Position numbers and translations under genes: made by a program
In this document: positions 6,950-15,677 of the stretch, in pieces
How the letters are laid out: every line of letters begins with the position of its first letter
How positions within the stretch are numbered: position 1 is the stretch's first letter
Notes under the pieces: generated by a model
What the model was told of the DNA's origin: nothing
Database searches by the model: none
Seen by the model: the letters and a program-made list of their open reading frames with translations, nothing else
Source: Kiritimatiellia bacterium
GTDB taxonomy: Bacteria; Verrucomicrobiota; Kiritimatiellia; UBA8416; JABMPJ01
Direction: 5' to 3'
Length of the DNA: 42,881 nt
Assembly: GCA_016783675.1 (NCBI GenBank)
Contig: JADHWE010000013.1
Coordinates: 1-42,881, forward strand

Positions 6950-8851
6950 TCACCCAAAGAGCGGCGGCATCGGGCACTCGAGCGCATCGGCTACGGCCCG
7001 GATCAGTTCGGCTTCCTCGACCGTGACGCGATTATCTGACGCCACACAGTGAATACACGCATCGAGGACCTGTTTACGAATGGCATGGGTGGCGCCGACC
7101 AGCGCATCAAGCGCAGCATCGACGGAGTCTAATCCGCATGCATCGAGCGGCACCAGCGTGAGTGTCAGCCCCAACCGCGATGCGCCGGCACGGAAGGCGC
7201 GCTCCGCCTCGTCCGCATCGTCCGCCCCCCAATAGGCCAGACAGGAAAGCAGTGCGGCAGACGCGTCCTGCACGGACTCGAGCGTCTTGTGGTGGATGGC
7301 CTTCGCGGTCACCTTCTTGAACACGGGCTCCAGGCTCCGCTCCAACATGCGCTGCAGGGCATACTCGAACAGGTCGACCTGCTGGTCGGCCTGCACCAGC
7401 TTGCGCACGTTGCCGGAGAAGACAGCGTAGTCGCCCGGACTCAACGATCGCAACGCCACAACACACATGTCGGCTACGGGCAGGCGCTTGGCCGCCCCTA
7501 AACCGGTCACGGCGTCTCCGAGCGTATCCATCACGTCCAGGACGGCCGCACCGGCATGTTGACGCAACCAGTCAAGCTGGCGGCGACGCACGTCTTCCTT
7601 GCGGTCCACCAGGAGCAGGTAAACAGTCGCCGAGGCACCGACCGGCGTGTGAACGGCCTCGCTGACGGCGGCGGGCAAGTGGGCCAGCAACTGCCGCGCA
7701 TAAGCCAGGTGATCGGCGTCCGGTGCGCCGACCGACGCCACCACCTGCTCCGGCTCCACGGCAAATGAAGCCATGCCGCTGACGCCAGCCACTTCGGGGG
7801 CCGCCGTCGCGGACGGCTCTGTCGTGCCGGTTTCTACTCCCGCCAGCAGCGACGCATCGATGCGATGGATGCGATCCTCAAGTGGCGGATGGGTTGCCAT
7901 CAGGCTGAAGAGGGAGTTGCGTAGACCATTGGCAAAGAAGAAATGACTGGCTTCCTCCGCGTGCGAGTTGCCGATGCGTGATCCTCCAGTCCAGCCACCA
8001 ATCTTCTTGAGCGCCCCGCCGATCCCCTGCGGGTTGCGCGTGAACTGAACCGCCGATGCGTCGGCCAGGAATTCCCGCTGCCGCGACACGGCGCTCTTAA
8101 TCAGCTTACCGAAGAAGACACCGATATATCCGACCGCCATCAGGACCAACCCGAGAACCACGATCGGCAGGTTGCCGCCCCCTTTGCTGTTGGACGAACG
8201 ACTTCGGTGACGCGTACTCGCGGTCGCGCGGACAACACCATAGCCAATAAGGGCAATAACCAGGATGCCGTGCAATACACCGATCAAGCGGATGTTAAGC
8301 CGCATGTCGCCATTCAGAATGTGACTGAACTCGTGCGCCATCACCCCCTGGAGTTCGTCGCGCGAAAGCTGCTCGATGCAGCCACGGGTGACACCGATGA
8401 CAGCGTTCGAGGGCGTAAGCCCGGCCGCAAACGCATTGATCGACGCGTCGTCCATAAGAAAGACGGGCGGGACCGGCACACCGGAGGCAATAGCCATTTC
8501 CTCGACGACATTGAGCACCTTGCGCTCCCGCGCATCGGCGGTTCCCGGATCGACCAGGCGCCCGCCCAGCATACGCGCCACGGCTTCGCCGCCTGACGAG
8601 AGCTGTGCGATCTTGAAGAGAGACCCGATGACAACCACCACCAGCGTGCCACCCATCACCCAGAGCGCCAACATCGGGTTCCAGAGCCGGGCGACCTCGA
8701 CCTCACCGCCACTCTTGGCGGCAACACCGAGGAAGGTGAACGCGAACGCGAAGTAGACCCCGACGATGATCAGGGCGACGGCCAGCACGTAATAGGCCAC
8801 CAGCAACGACGTCTTACGCCGTGCAACATCCTGGCTCTCAAAGAAGTCCAT
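6950..8851 (-). CDS. M48 family membrane zinc metalloprotease with TerB-like C-terminal region
   Basis: A 633-residue protein. Two N-terminal membrane helices (about 16-42 and 60-82) precede an M48 (HtpX/Ste24-like) peptidase domain. The zinc motif H173-E174-F-S-H177 sits in MAHEFSHILNGD, and the third ligand is probably E260 in REFLADASAVQF. Further membrane segments lie at about 188-208 and 228-250. Beyond the peptidase (from about 340) is a long cytoplasmic-type region ending in a helical segment (CIHCVASDNRVTVEEAELIR) that resembles TerB-like domains. HtpX proteins average about 290 residues, so this one carries roughly 290 extra. It lies 18 bp downstream of lemA; LemA-M48 pairs are common and suggest membrane-protein quality control. 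The extra region's function is unknown. Confidence 0.85.
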   Translation of the reverse strand: MDFFESQDVARRKTSLLVAYYVLAVALIIVGVYFAFAFTFLGVAAKSGGEVEVARLWNPMLALWVMGGTLVVVVIGSLFKIAQLSSGGEAVARMLGGRLVDPGTADARERKVLNVVEEMAIASGVPVPPVFLMDDASINAFAAGLTPSNAVIGVTRGCIEQLSRDELQGVMAHEFSHILNGDMRLNIRLIGVLHGILVIALIGYGVVRATASTRHRSRSSNSKGGGNLPIVVLGLVLMAVGYIGVFFGKLIKSAVSRQREFLADASAVQFTRNPQGIGGALKKIGGWTGGSRIGNSHAEEASHFFFANGLRNSLFSLMATHPPLEDRIHRIDASLLAGVETGTTEPSATAAPEVAGVSGMASFAVEPEQVVASVGAPDADHLAYARQLLAHLPAAVSEAVHTPVGASATVYLLLVDRKEDVRRRQLDWLRQHAGAAVLDVMDTLGDAVTGLGAAKRLPVADMCVVALRSLSPGDYAVFSGNVRKLVQADQQVDLFEYALQRMLERSLEPVFKKVTAKAIHHKTLESVQDASAALLSCLAYWGADDADEAERAFRAGASRLGLTLTLVPLDACGLDSVDAALDALVGATHAIRKQVLDACIHCVASDNRVTVEEAELIRAVADALECPMPPLFG

Positions 8852-8869
8852 ACCAGGCAGAGCCCTGCG

Positions 8870-9457
8870 TTAGAATTCCACCTTCACGGCTTCCCGTTCG
8901 GCCTCGGATGAGACTTCGAACAGCGCGGCTTCACCGAAGCCGAGCGGGCCGGAGATCAGAACCGTGGGAAAAGTCTCACGTGCCGTATTGTAGGTCATAA
9001 CCGCATCGTTGTAGGACTGGCGCGAGAAGGCGATCTTGTTCTCGGTCGAGGTCAGCTCTTCCATGAGCTGCGACATATTCTGGTTGGCCTTGAGATCGGG
9101 ATAGCTCTCGACCAGGGCGAACAGCTTGCCCATCGCACCGGTAAGCGCCGCCTCGGCGCCCAGCAGCCCGGCCATGGCGCCCGGCTCACCCGGTGCCGCG
9201 GCCGCCTTCTCGTTGGCCGATGCGGCCTGGTTGCGCGCGGCGATCACGGCCTCCAGGGTTTCGCGTTCGTGCTGCATGTAGGCCTTGGCCGTCTCGACCA
9301 GGTTCGGCACGAGGTCGTACCGACGTTTCAGCTGAACGTCGATCTGGGCAAAGGCGTTCTTGAAGCGGTTTCTGAGGCGCACCAGCGTGTTGTACATGCC
9401 GGCAACAGCCAGCCCCAGGACGACAATGATACCGATGATGATGAGTAATGGAACCAT
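8870..9457 (-). CDS. lemA: LemA family protein
   Basis: A 195-residue protein with one N-terminal membrane helix (PLLIIIGIIVVLGLAVAGMY) and the LemA signature: YNTLVRLRNRFKNAFAQIDV, then LKRRYDLVPNLVETAKAYM. The remainder is a long helical bundle. LemA proteins are membrane-anchored, with the helical domain facing outward, and have no established enzymatic activity. The ATG at 9457 is preceded by AAGGAGTTTGCC. It is the upstream partner of the M48 protease, so a joint role in envelope proteostasis is likely. Confidence 0.92.
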   Translation of the reverse strand: MVPLLIIIGIIVVLGLAVAGMYNTLVRLRNRFKNAFAQIDVQLKRRYDLVPNLVETAKAYMQHERETLEAVIAARNQAASANEKAAAAPGEPGAMAGLLGAEAALTGAMGKLFALVESYPDLKANQNMSQLMEELTSTENKIAFSRQSYNDAVMTYNTARETFPTVLISGPLGFGEAALFEVSSEAEREAVKVEF

Positions 9458-9515
9458 GGCAAACTCCTTAGTGTGGAGGCACCATAGCGGAAGAGGGGGG
9501 AGATCACAACGGCAA

Positions 9516-9725
9516 TTAGCGGCGGCCTTCGTGGATCATCTCACTGGAAACACGGGCATTGGCGACTACACCGGCCACCAGGACACACCCGCCCAGGCCA
9601 CCGACGACCAAAGCCACATAACCACCACGCTCCATTAAAGTCAGCAGCACGGCAGAGACCAGGAGTACAACGCCGAGGACGCTGGCGGACACCGCGCCTG
9701 CCTGTCGTTTTTCAAGTCTGCCCAT
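9516..9725 (-). CDS. Small two-helix membrane protein
   Basis: A 69-residue frame: a basic N-terminus (MGRLEKRQAG), two hydrophobic helices (about 12-31 and 35-55: SVLGVVLLVSAVLLTL; VALVVGGLGGCVLVAGVV) and a short charged tail (MIHEGRR). AAGGAAAC lies upstream of the ATG at 9725. It sits 58 bp upstream of lemA on the same strand and is probably the first gene of that unit. I recognise no family. The hydrophobic pattern and position support a real gene, but short GC-rich frames can mislead. Confidence 0.5.
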   Translation of the reverse strand: MGRLEKRQAGAVSASVLGVVLLVSAVLLTLMERGGYVALVVGGLGGCVLVAGVVANARVSSEMIHEGRR

Positions 9726-9886
9726 CGCTAATAGTTTCCTTGTACTAGTTACACCTTCGACCTAGAGTATACGCGACAGGCGGCATGGCTGCATATAGTC
9801 CTTAGGTCTCATGTGAAGCCGTTCGATACTTTGCTAAATACGGACCCGACATCCGACGAAAACAAAAGCATGGAGTCAGGTGACTG

Positions 9887-10534
9887 ATGGGTGAGATAAC
9901 TCCGACAGAAGAAGAGAGAGCGGTGTACGTTGTCGATGACGACGACTCGGTTCGCTCGGGAATAGCGAAATTGCTCCTCTCCGAGGGGTACCATGTCAGG
10001 ACGTTCGATTCTGCCGAAGCGTTTCTTGAGAAGAGCATGGAGGACCAGATCGCCTGCATCGTACTCGACATCCAGATGCCGGGTCTGAGCGGCCTGGAGC
10101 TCCAGGAGCATCTACTGCGGGAGGGCAAGGAATTGCCGATCGTGTTTGTAACCGGGCATGGCGAAGTCCCGGACAGCGTTCGGGCCATGAAGCTCGGGGC
10201 GGTCGACTTCCTTCCTAAGCCGTTCATGCCGACCGCCCTGCTCGATGCCGTGGGTCAGGCCATTGAGAAAGGCCAGCATCTCAACGCCGAACGCGCCGCC
10301 GCTGACCAGGTACAGGAACGCGTCGACCGGTTGACACCGCGCGAATACGAGGTGATGCGGCATGTCATCGCCGGACTGCTCAACAAGCAGATTGCGTCCG
10401 CCCTCGACATCAGCGAGAAGACCATCAAGATTCACCGCGCACGTGTCATGTCGAAGATGGAGGTCACGTCGGTGGCCGACCTTGTTCGCGACACGGAACG
10501 CGTCGGCATCACACCCGCCACCCCATCGCTGTAG
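9887..10534 (+). CDS. FixJ/TodT-type response regulator (REC + LuxR HTH)
   Basis: A 215-residue two-component regulator. The receiver domain (about 12-125) has the acidic pocket D17-D19 (VVDDDDSVR), phospho-acceptor D61 (IVLDIQMPG), T89 (FVTGHGE) and K111 (LPKPF). The C-terminal LuxR-type helix-turn-helix (about 145-205) reads LTPREYEVMRHVIAGLLNKQ and ALDISEKTIKIHRARVMSKM. FixJ-class proteins activate transcription when phosphorylated. No sensor kinase is in the window, so the signal is unknown. GGAGTCAGG lies before the ATG. Only 21 bp separate it from ispA, so the two may be co-transcribed. Confidence 0.9.
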   Translation: MGEITPTEEERAVYVVDDDDSVRSGIAKLLLSEGYHVRTFDSAEAFLEKSMEDQIACIVLDIQMPGLSGLELQEHLLREGKELPIVFVTGHGEVPDSVRAMKLGAVDFLPKPFMPTALLDAVGQAIEKGQHLNAERAAADQVQERVDRLTPREYEVMRHVIAGLLNKQIASALDISEKTIKIHRARVMSKMEVTSVADLVRDTERVGITPATPSL

Positions 10535-10555
10535 TCCCCACACCAGGCGCGCCCC

Positions 10556-11413
10556 ATGTTTGACCTGAAAGACTATCTCACAAAACGCCGTGCAGAAGTT
10601 GAGGCCGCCCTCGAGGACCTGCTCCCTGCCGCGACTATCGAACCGACCATTCTGCACGAGGCGATGCGCTACGCCGTCTTCACGGGCGGGAAGCGCCTGC
10701 GTCCCATTCTGAGCATGGCCGCTGCGGAAGCGTGTGGAAGCGAGGCGGAAGGCGGACTGCTCCCCGGCTGCGCCGTGGAGATCCTTCACACCTACACGCT
10801 TGTGCATGACGATCTCCCGTGCATGGACGATGACGACGAGCGGCGCGGCAAGCCCACCGTGCATGTGTCCTTCGGTGAAACCAACGCCGTGCTGGCAGGC
10901 GACGCACTGCAGGCCCTGGCGTTCGAACTGGTGGGGCGAACGCCTCCGACCGATCTGTGGAACGCGTCCGACATGGTACGCGAGCTCGCCGTCGCGGCGG
11001 GCAGCCGTGGTGTGGTGGGTGGACAGGTAGCCGATCTTGGCCTTTCCGGCCGGCAACCTTCCGAAGAAGAGATCGCCTTTATCCACGAGCACAAGACTGC
11101 CGACCTGTTTCGCGCCTCGCTCCGCCTGGGCGGCATGGCTGCCAACGGCTCACCGGCCCAGGTTGAAGCATTGGGGCGCTACGCGCTGAACCTGGGCCTG
11201 GCATTCCAGATCACGGATGACCTGCTGGACGCCCCTGAAACAGGCGCCTCCCCCGACGAGGCATCCGTCCTCAGCGTGGTTGATCCGGACGCCGCACATG
11301 AGCGCGCCAATGCGCTAATTGATGAGGCGGTGATGGCGCTCTCTGCGTGCGATGCCAGCGGTTCGGAGGCGCTGAGGGCCATCGCCAGCTACGTTCCCGG
11401 CCGCACGCACTGA
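10556..11413 (+). CDS. ispA: Polyprenyl (farnesyl/geranylgeranyl) diphosphate synthase
   Basis: A 285-residue trans-prenyltransferase that chains isopentenyl diphosphate onto allylic diphosphates. The first Asp-rich motif is D85-D-L-P-C-M-D91 within HDDLPCMDDDDERRGKP, with two extra residues between the Asp pairs as in bacterial IspA. The second is ITDDLLD (221-225). GGKRLRP (45-50) binds IPP. Length is typical of short-chain synthases. Whether the product is C15 or C20 depends on residues before the first motif (HTYTLVHDD) and is not certain. It follows the FixJ-like regulator closely. Confidence 0.9.
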   Translation: MFDLKDYLTKRRAEVEAALEDLLPAATIEPTILHEAMRYAVFTGGKRLRPILSMAAAEACGSEAEGGLLPGCAVEILHTYTLVHDDLPCMDDDDERRGKPTVHVSFGETNAVLAGDALQALAFELVGRTPPTDLWNASDMVRELAVAAGSRGVVGGQVADLGLSGRQPSEEEIAFIHEHKTADLFRASLRLGGMAANGSPAQVEALGRYALNLGLAFQITDDLLDAPETGASPDEASVLSVVDPDAAHERANALIDEAVMALSACDASGSEALRAIASYVPGRTH

Positions 11414-11510
11414 CACGTGCCGGCGCACTTACCAAAAAAAGTCACTTGACCCTGTTCCTCTATGATGCAAAAAGGGCGGTGACTGAAACAACCTTCGGGG
11501 AGTAAGCGAT

Positions 11511-11912
11511 ATGACTGAGCCAGCAGATGCAAGGTTCACCCCTACTCATGAGTGGGTTCGCGTTGAAGGCGACACGTTGATTGTGGGTGCCAGCGATTAT
11601 GTGCCACACCACCTCTCCGACATCATCCATGTCGAACTGCCTGAGCCAGACGACCACCACTTCGAGGAGGGCGAGGAGCTTCTCGTACTCGAATCACTCG
11701 AAGGCGCCATCGATCTGCATGCTCCCGTGGCGGGCACGGTAATAGATGTCAACCACGCGCTGCATCACAAGCCGGAATTGGTCAGCGAAGATCCATACGG
11801 TGCGGGGTGGCTGCTGCACATGCAGCCCGACAACATCAAGGACGTCGAGCACCTGATGGACTACCACGAGTATGAAGTCGGTCTGCCGCCCGATCACGAC
11901 GAGCATGACTGA
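11511..11912 (+). CDS. Glycine cleavage H-like protein without the lipoyl lysine
   Basis: A 133-residue protein with the GcvH fold: FTPTHEWVRVEGDTLIVGAS, DIIHVELPEPD, and the hairpin VLESLEGAIDLHAPVAGTV. In H proteins this hairpin reads ESVKA and the Lys carries lipoate; here the position is Glu64 (codon GAA at 11700-11702). The C-terminus is rich in His, Asp and Glu (YHEYEVGLPPDHDEHD). The protein therefore cannot be a standard lipoylated carrier. No gcvT, gcvP or lipoyl ligase gene is nearby. The ATG follows GGGGAGTAAGCGAT, and the gene overlaps plsY by 8 bp, so it is translated with lipid genes. Role unknown. Confidence 0.82.
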   Translation: MTEPADARFTPTHEWVRVEGDTLIVGASDYVPHHLSDIIHVELPEPDDHHFEEGEELLVLESLEGAIDLHAPVAGTVIDVNHALHHKPELVSEDPYGAGWLLHMQPDNIKDVEHLMDYHEYEVGLPPDHDEHD

Positions 11913-12552
11913 TGCCCTCATCACCTTTGGGTCGACCGTCGCTGCCTACCTCCTCGGCTCCGTTCCCTTCGGCTACGTGGTTGCCAAAGCGAATGGTGTA
12001 GACATACGCGCCGTTGGAAGTGGCAATATCGGCGCGACCAACGTGTTCCGAAGTATCAGCAAGGGATGGGGACTCTTCACGTTTGCCTGCGACTTCCTGA
12101 AAGGGCTGGTTCCCGTCCTCCTGTTCCCGGCCCTCGCCGCGCAGCTTGGGTTCGCCGGATCAGCGGACGGACTGAGACTGCTTTGTGGCATCGGGGCTAT
12201 TGCCGGCCACAACTGGCCGGTGTTCCTGCAGTTCAAGGGCGGTAAAGGCGTCGCGACGAGTGCAGGCGCCGTACTCGGAATCGCCCCGGCAGCCGTGGGT
12301 ATAGGGCTGGCCATTTGGCTGGTGTGCTTTCTCACCTTACGCTACGTCTCCCTCGCCTCAATGCTCGCGGCGCTGACCATAGCTGTAGGCGCATGGATTA
12401 TGGGGCCCGTCTGCAACAACACATCCCCGCTCGTTCCGGTCGTGCTGAGCCTGATGGCGGTCATGATTGTCGCGCGCCATCACGCCAACATTAAACGCCT
12501 CCTGTCGGGGACCGAGAACCGGTTCAGGTTCAAGAAGGACAAGTCTGCATGA
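11905..12552 (+). CDS. plsY: Glycerol-3-phosphate acyltransferase (acyl-phosphate type)
   Basis: A 215-residue integral membrane enzyme that transfers an acyl group from acyl-phosphate to glycerol 3-phosphate, the first acylation in phospholipid synthesis. The three PlsY motifs are present: LLGSVPFGYVVAK, GSGNIGATNVFR and GHNWPVFLQFKGGKGVATSA. Hydrophobic helices alternate with these loops, as expected for a 5-7 helix protein. It starts inside the end of the GcvH-like gene and ends overlapping gpsA by 4 bp, so product supply (gpsA makes glycerol 3-phosphate) and use are coupled. Confidence 0.95.
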   Translation: MTDALITFGSTVAAYLLGSVPFGYVVAKANGVDIRAVGSGNIGATNVFRSISKGWGLFTFACDFLKGLVPVLLFPALAAQLGFAGSADGLRLLCGIGAIAGHNWPVFLQFKGGKGVATSAGAVLGIAPAAVGIGLAIWLVCFLTLRYVSLASMLAALTIAVGAWIMGPVCNNTSPLVPVVLSLMAVMIVARHHANIKRLLSGTENRFRFKKDKSA

Positions 12553-13544
12553 TGGGTAAACGCATCACGGTGATCGGCGACGGCGGTTGGGGCACGGCAC
12601 TCGCACTGGTCCTCCATGGCAACGGCCATGACGTGACCGTCTGGGGGCCGTTCGAAGACGTCATCGAGAAGATAGCGGCCACAAGAGAGAACGAGAGCTA
12701 CCTGCCCGGCATACCGCTTCCGAGCGAGATTGCATGGACAGCGGACCGTCGACAGGCCGCACGCGAGTGCGAGGTAGCCGTGCTGGCTGTCCCGACACGA
12801 TATTTCCGCCGCGTACTCGAATCCTTCGCCGGGATGTTTCCTTCCGACTGCCGATTCGTCAGCGTGGCCAAGGGGCTCGACGAAGCCTCTCACGAACGCA
12901 TGAGCGTGGTCGCACAAACCATCCTGGGAACGGAGCATGTCGCGGCCCTGTCCGGCCCCAGCCACGCGGAGGAGGTGGCGCGCAGGATACCCACGGCCGT
13001 TCTGATGGCGTCCGAGGACCATGAACTCAGCAAGGAGCTTCAGCAGGTTTTTGCGACCTCCCTGTTCCGTGTATATTCGTCGGATGACGTAGTGGGCGCG
13101 GAACTCGGAGGTGCACTCAAAAACGTCATCGCCATCGCGGTGGGCATGTCGGACGGACTTGGCTTTGGCGACAACACGCGCGCCGCACTGATTACGCGCG
13201 GCCTGGTGGAAATGACCCGCCTTGGCATGGCGCTTGGGGCAAGACAGGAGACGTTCGCGGGACTGAGCGGGATGGGCGACCTGATCGTCACCTGCACCAG
13301 CCAACACAGTCGCAACCGCGGTGTCGGCGAGCGCATCGGGCGGGGCGAGCCCATCTCATCCATCATGGATGGGTTCAAGCAGGCGGTTGAGGGTGTATGG
13401 AATTGCGCGGTCGCTTCCGAACTGGCCGCTGCCCTCTGCGTCGATGTTCCCGTCACACGTGAAGTCTACGCCATCGTCCACCAGGACAAGTCGCCGCAGG
13501 ATGCCGTACGCGCCCTGCTTGAACGCGGCCTCAAGCCTGAATAA
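12549..13544 (+). CDS. gpsA: Glycerol-3-phosphate dehydrogenase [NAD(P)+]
   Basis: A 331-residue cytosolic enzyme that reduces dihydroxyacetone phosphate to sn-glycerol 3-phosphate. The nucleotide fold opens ITVIGDGGWGTALALVL. Conserved segments include FVSVAKGLD, LSGPSHAEEVAR and the catalytic-Lys region ELGGALKNVIAIAVG, then GLSGMGDLIVTCTS and SRNRGVG in the helical C-terminal domain. The start overlaps the plsY stop (ATGA); a second ATG directly follows, so the true start may be 12552. Together with plsY it provides the phospholipid backbone. Confidence 0.95.
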   Translation: MMGKRITVIGDGGWGTALALVLHGNGHDVTVWGPFEDVIEKIAATRENESYLPGIPLPSEIAWTADRRQAARECEVAVLAVPTRYFRRVLESFAGMFPSDCRFVSVAKGLDEASHERMSVVAQTILGTEHVAALSGPSHAEEVARRIPTAVLMASEDHELSKELQQVFATSLFRVYSSDDVVGAELGGALKNVIAIAVGMSDGLGFGDNTRAALITRGLVEMTRLGMALGARQETFAGLSGMGDLIVTCTSQHSRNRGVGERIGRGEPISSIMDGFKQAVEGVWNCAVASELAAALCVDVPVTREVYAIVHQDKSPQDAVRALLERGLKPE

Positions 13545-13554
13545 ATGGACGGGG

Positions 13555-15369
13555 CTAGGCGTGAGCGCGGGCCTCAGCCTTCGTGGTGAGTCGCCGCGAG
13601 TGGAGCATCTGCGCAATCGATACGCCTTGGCTGACCGACCAGTAGAGCACCAGTGCCGACGGCATGCTGTAGAAGAGGAACAGCATCATAAACGGCATAA
13701 ACATCATCATCTTCTGCTGCTGCGGGTCGCCACCTGAGGGCGTCAGTTTCTGCTGCCAGAACATGGTGCCGGCCATGACCAGCGGCAGGAAGTTCAGGGA
13801 GCCGATGAAAGGAATCGCGCCGGCGAACAGGCCCTCCGGCTCACTCAGGTCGGCAATCCATAGGAAGTTTGCGTAACGCAGCTCCACGGCGCTGCGCAGA
13901 ACCGTAAAGAGCGCGATGAACACCGGCATCTGCACCAGGATTGGCAGACAGCCGGCCATCGGGTTGATCTTGTGCACCTTGTAGAGCGCCATGACCTCCT
14001 GGTTCATCTTCTGCGGCTTGTCCTTGTATTTCTCGCGGATCTCCTTCACGAGCGGCTGCACCTTCTGCATCTCTTTCATGCTCTGGGTGCTTTTGTGCGT
14101 GATGGGCCAGAAGAGCGTGCGCACAATCAGGGTAAGGATGATGATCGCCATGCCATAGCCACCGGGAATGACCGCCTGGATGCCATTCAGCGTCGCCAGC
14201 AGCCCACGACACAGCCAGCGGAACCACTGCCACCAGGCATACAGCATGACCTCGTCCTGCCGCTGCCCGAGTGTCTTGAGAATCTTGAACTTCTTGGGCC
14301 CAACGTAGTAAGCCGCCTTACGCGCAACCCGCTCACCGGGCCCGATGAGTTTCGTGCCCAGTTTCATGTCGGCCGAGACAGTGCTGACAGCGAAGCGTTG
14401 CGCTTCTGCATCGCGCTCCGCATAAAGCGTGCACGCCGTGGCCGGCTCCTCGGGGGCGAGGATCTGCACGAAGAATTTATTCTTGGCCGCCACCCAGGTT
14501 TGCGGGGCAGCGATGTGCTGCTCCACGCTCTGAGGCATGTGGTCAACCGGCATACGGTTGCGCGAACACCCGCCGCTGCTGCCACCGAAAAGCGCGGGAA
14601 TACTCTTGAGCGTCCCCTGCCCCTTGCGGCCCCAGCGCTGTACCTTGGCTCCACCGAGATCCGCCAGCGAATCCAGTCCCAGGTACACCTGGCCACGGGT
14701 GTTGGCCTTCGTGCGAACGGCCTCCATGGGACCCACGGCCATGGCATACTCGGGCAACGCGATGGCGGCGGCGCCCCTGTTGATGAATGTGTCGGTCAGC
14801 TTGAGCCGGTAGTCCTCTCCCAGCTCCAGCCGCCGTTCAAGGCGAAGACCATTGGCCGTCTCACAGGTCAGCAACACCGCGTTGCCCTCGGAGGCGTATT
14901 CCAGCTCGTAGTCGTGCGCCGTTGAAAACCCGGGCAGGCCGGTCAGCGAGAGAGCCGGATGGCCGGAAAGATCGAGCACGACAGGGCCGCTGTCGTCATC
15001 GACGGTCTCGGGGTAATCCTTCAGTTCAACCCGCGTGATGCTGCCGCCCCATGATGAGACGGTCACGTTGGCAACGCCGTTGGTCAGCAGAAGCGTCTGC
15101 TCGGGCAGCGCGTGCTTCACGGGTTCGAGCACGGGCTCGGCCGCTGCGACAACGGGGGCAACCGGAGCGGGCGCTGCTGCGGGGGCCGCTGCAGGGGCTT
15201 CGATCGCAGGCGCAACGGCCTGGTCAACAGCATTGGTTGCATCCAAAGCGGCGGCCTCGGCGGGGACGGGGGCAGGAACACGTGAGGCGGCCTCCTGGCG
15301 CTGGAAATACCCCCACCCCAACAGTCCGACAAAAAGGATGACGACAATGGTGATCTCTTGCTTATTCAT
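13555..15369 (-). CDS. yidC: Membrane protein insertase YidC
   Basis: A 604-residue inner-membrane insertase of the Gram-negative type. An N-terminal helix (ITIVVILFVGLLGWGYF) is followed by an Ala/Pro-rich linker and a large periplasmic beta-sandwich domain (about 95-370). The conserved C-terminal insertase core follows: IIILTLIVRTLFWPITHKST with the groove Arg, a charged hairpin, and INPMAGCLPILVQMPVFIAL. The final helix and short basic tail read LYWSVSQGVSIAQ and LTTKAEARAHA. AAGGACTAGC precedes the ATG at 15369. It is the last gene of the rpmH-rnpA-yidD-yidC cluster and inserts inner-membrane proteins alone or with SecYEG. Confidence 0.96.
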   Translation of the reverse strand: MNKQEITIVVILFVGLLGWGYFQRQEAASRVPAPVPAEAAALDATNAVDQAVAPAIEAPAAAPAAAPAPVAPVVAAAEPVLEPVKHALPEQTLLLTNGVANVTVSSWGGSITRVELKDYPETVDDDSGPVVLDLSGHPALSLTGLPGFSTAHDYELEYASEGNAVLLTCETANGLRLERRLELGEDYRLKLTDTFINRGAAAIALPEYAMAVGPMEAVRTKANTRGQVYLGLDSLADLGGAKVQRWGRKGQGTLKSIPALFGGSSGGCSRNRMPVDHMPQSVEQHIAAPQTWVAAKNKFFVQILAPEEPATACTLYAERDAEAQRFAVSTVSADMKLGTKLIGPGERVARKAAYYVGPKKFKILKTLGQRQDEVMLYAWWQWFRWLCRGLLATLNGIQAVIPGGYGMAIIILTLIVRTLFWPITHKSTQSMKEMQKVQPLVKEIREKYKDKPQKMNQEVMALYKVHKINPMAGCLPILVQMPVFIALFTVLRSAVELRYANFLWIADLSEPEGLFAGAIPFIGSLNFLPLVMAGTMFWQQKLTPSGGDPQQQKMMMFMPFMMLFLFYSMPSALVLYWSVSQGVSIAQMLHSRRLTTKAEARAHA

Positions 15370-15386
15370 AATTCAGCTAGTCCTTA

Positions 15387-15677
15387 TTATAGGGCAGGTG
15401 TACCTGTCCCCCGTAGCCCAACGGGCGAAGGGGGATCCGGCACCGGGTCAACGCCGCCGGGATGAAATGGATGGCACTTACAGATCCTGACAACCCCAAG
15501 CCAAAGCCCCTTGATTACACCAAAACGCCTGACGGCGTCGGCGCAGTAATGTGAACAGGAGGGATGAAACCGACAGCAATCGCCCAGCCACGGCGAGATC
15601 ATCACCTGGTAGGCTCGCAGGAGTAGCAGCACAACCCAACGGACCGCGTTGTGGATCAGTCGCCCCATTGCGTTCAT
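15387..15677 (-). CDS. yidD: Membrane protein insertion efficiency factor YidD
   Basis: A 96-residue protein starting [14 protein letters not shown]. The family core is clear: [20 protein letters not shown], then [19 protein letters not shown] and [15 protein letters not shown], with the conserved Cys and Pro residues. YidD is a small membrane-associated helper of YidC-dependent insertion. A longer in-frame start exists at 15941 but would lie wholly over rnpA. The ATG at 15677 overlaps the rnpA stop (ATGA) and is preferred. It sits 17 bp upstream of yidC, in the canonical order. Confidence 0.93.
   Translation of the reverse strand: MNAMGRLIHNAVRWVVLLLLRAYQVMISPWLGDCCRFHPSCSHYCADAVRRFGVIKGLWLGVVRICKCHPFHPGGVDPVPDPPSPVGLRGTGTPAL

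Noticed and set aside
9778-9793. Second sigma-54-like element (AGGCGGCATGGCTGCA) before the FixJ-type regulator
   Set aside because: GG and GC are 12 bases apart but the rest of the consensus is poor; it could arise by chance in GC-rich DNA.
11446-11466. TTGACC and TATGAT before the GcvH-like gene
   Set aside because: The spacing is only 9 bp, too short for a sigma-70 promoter.
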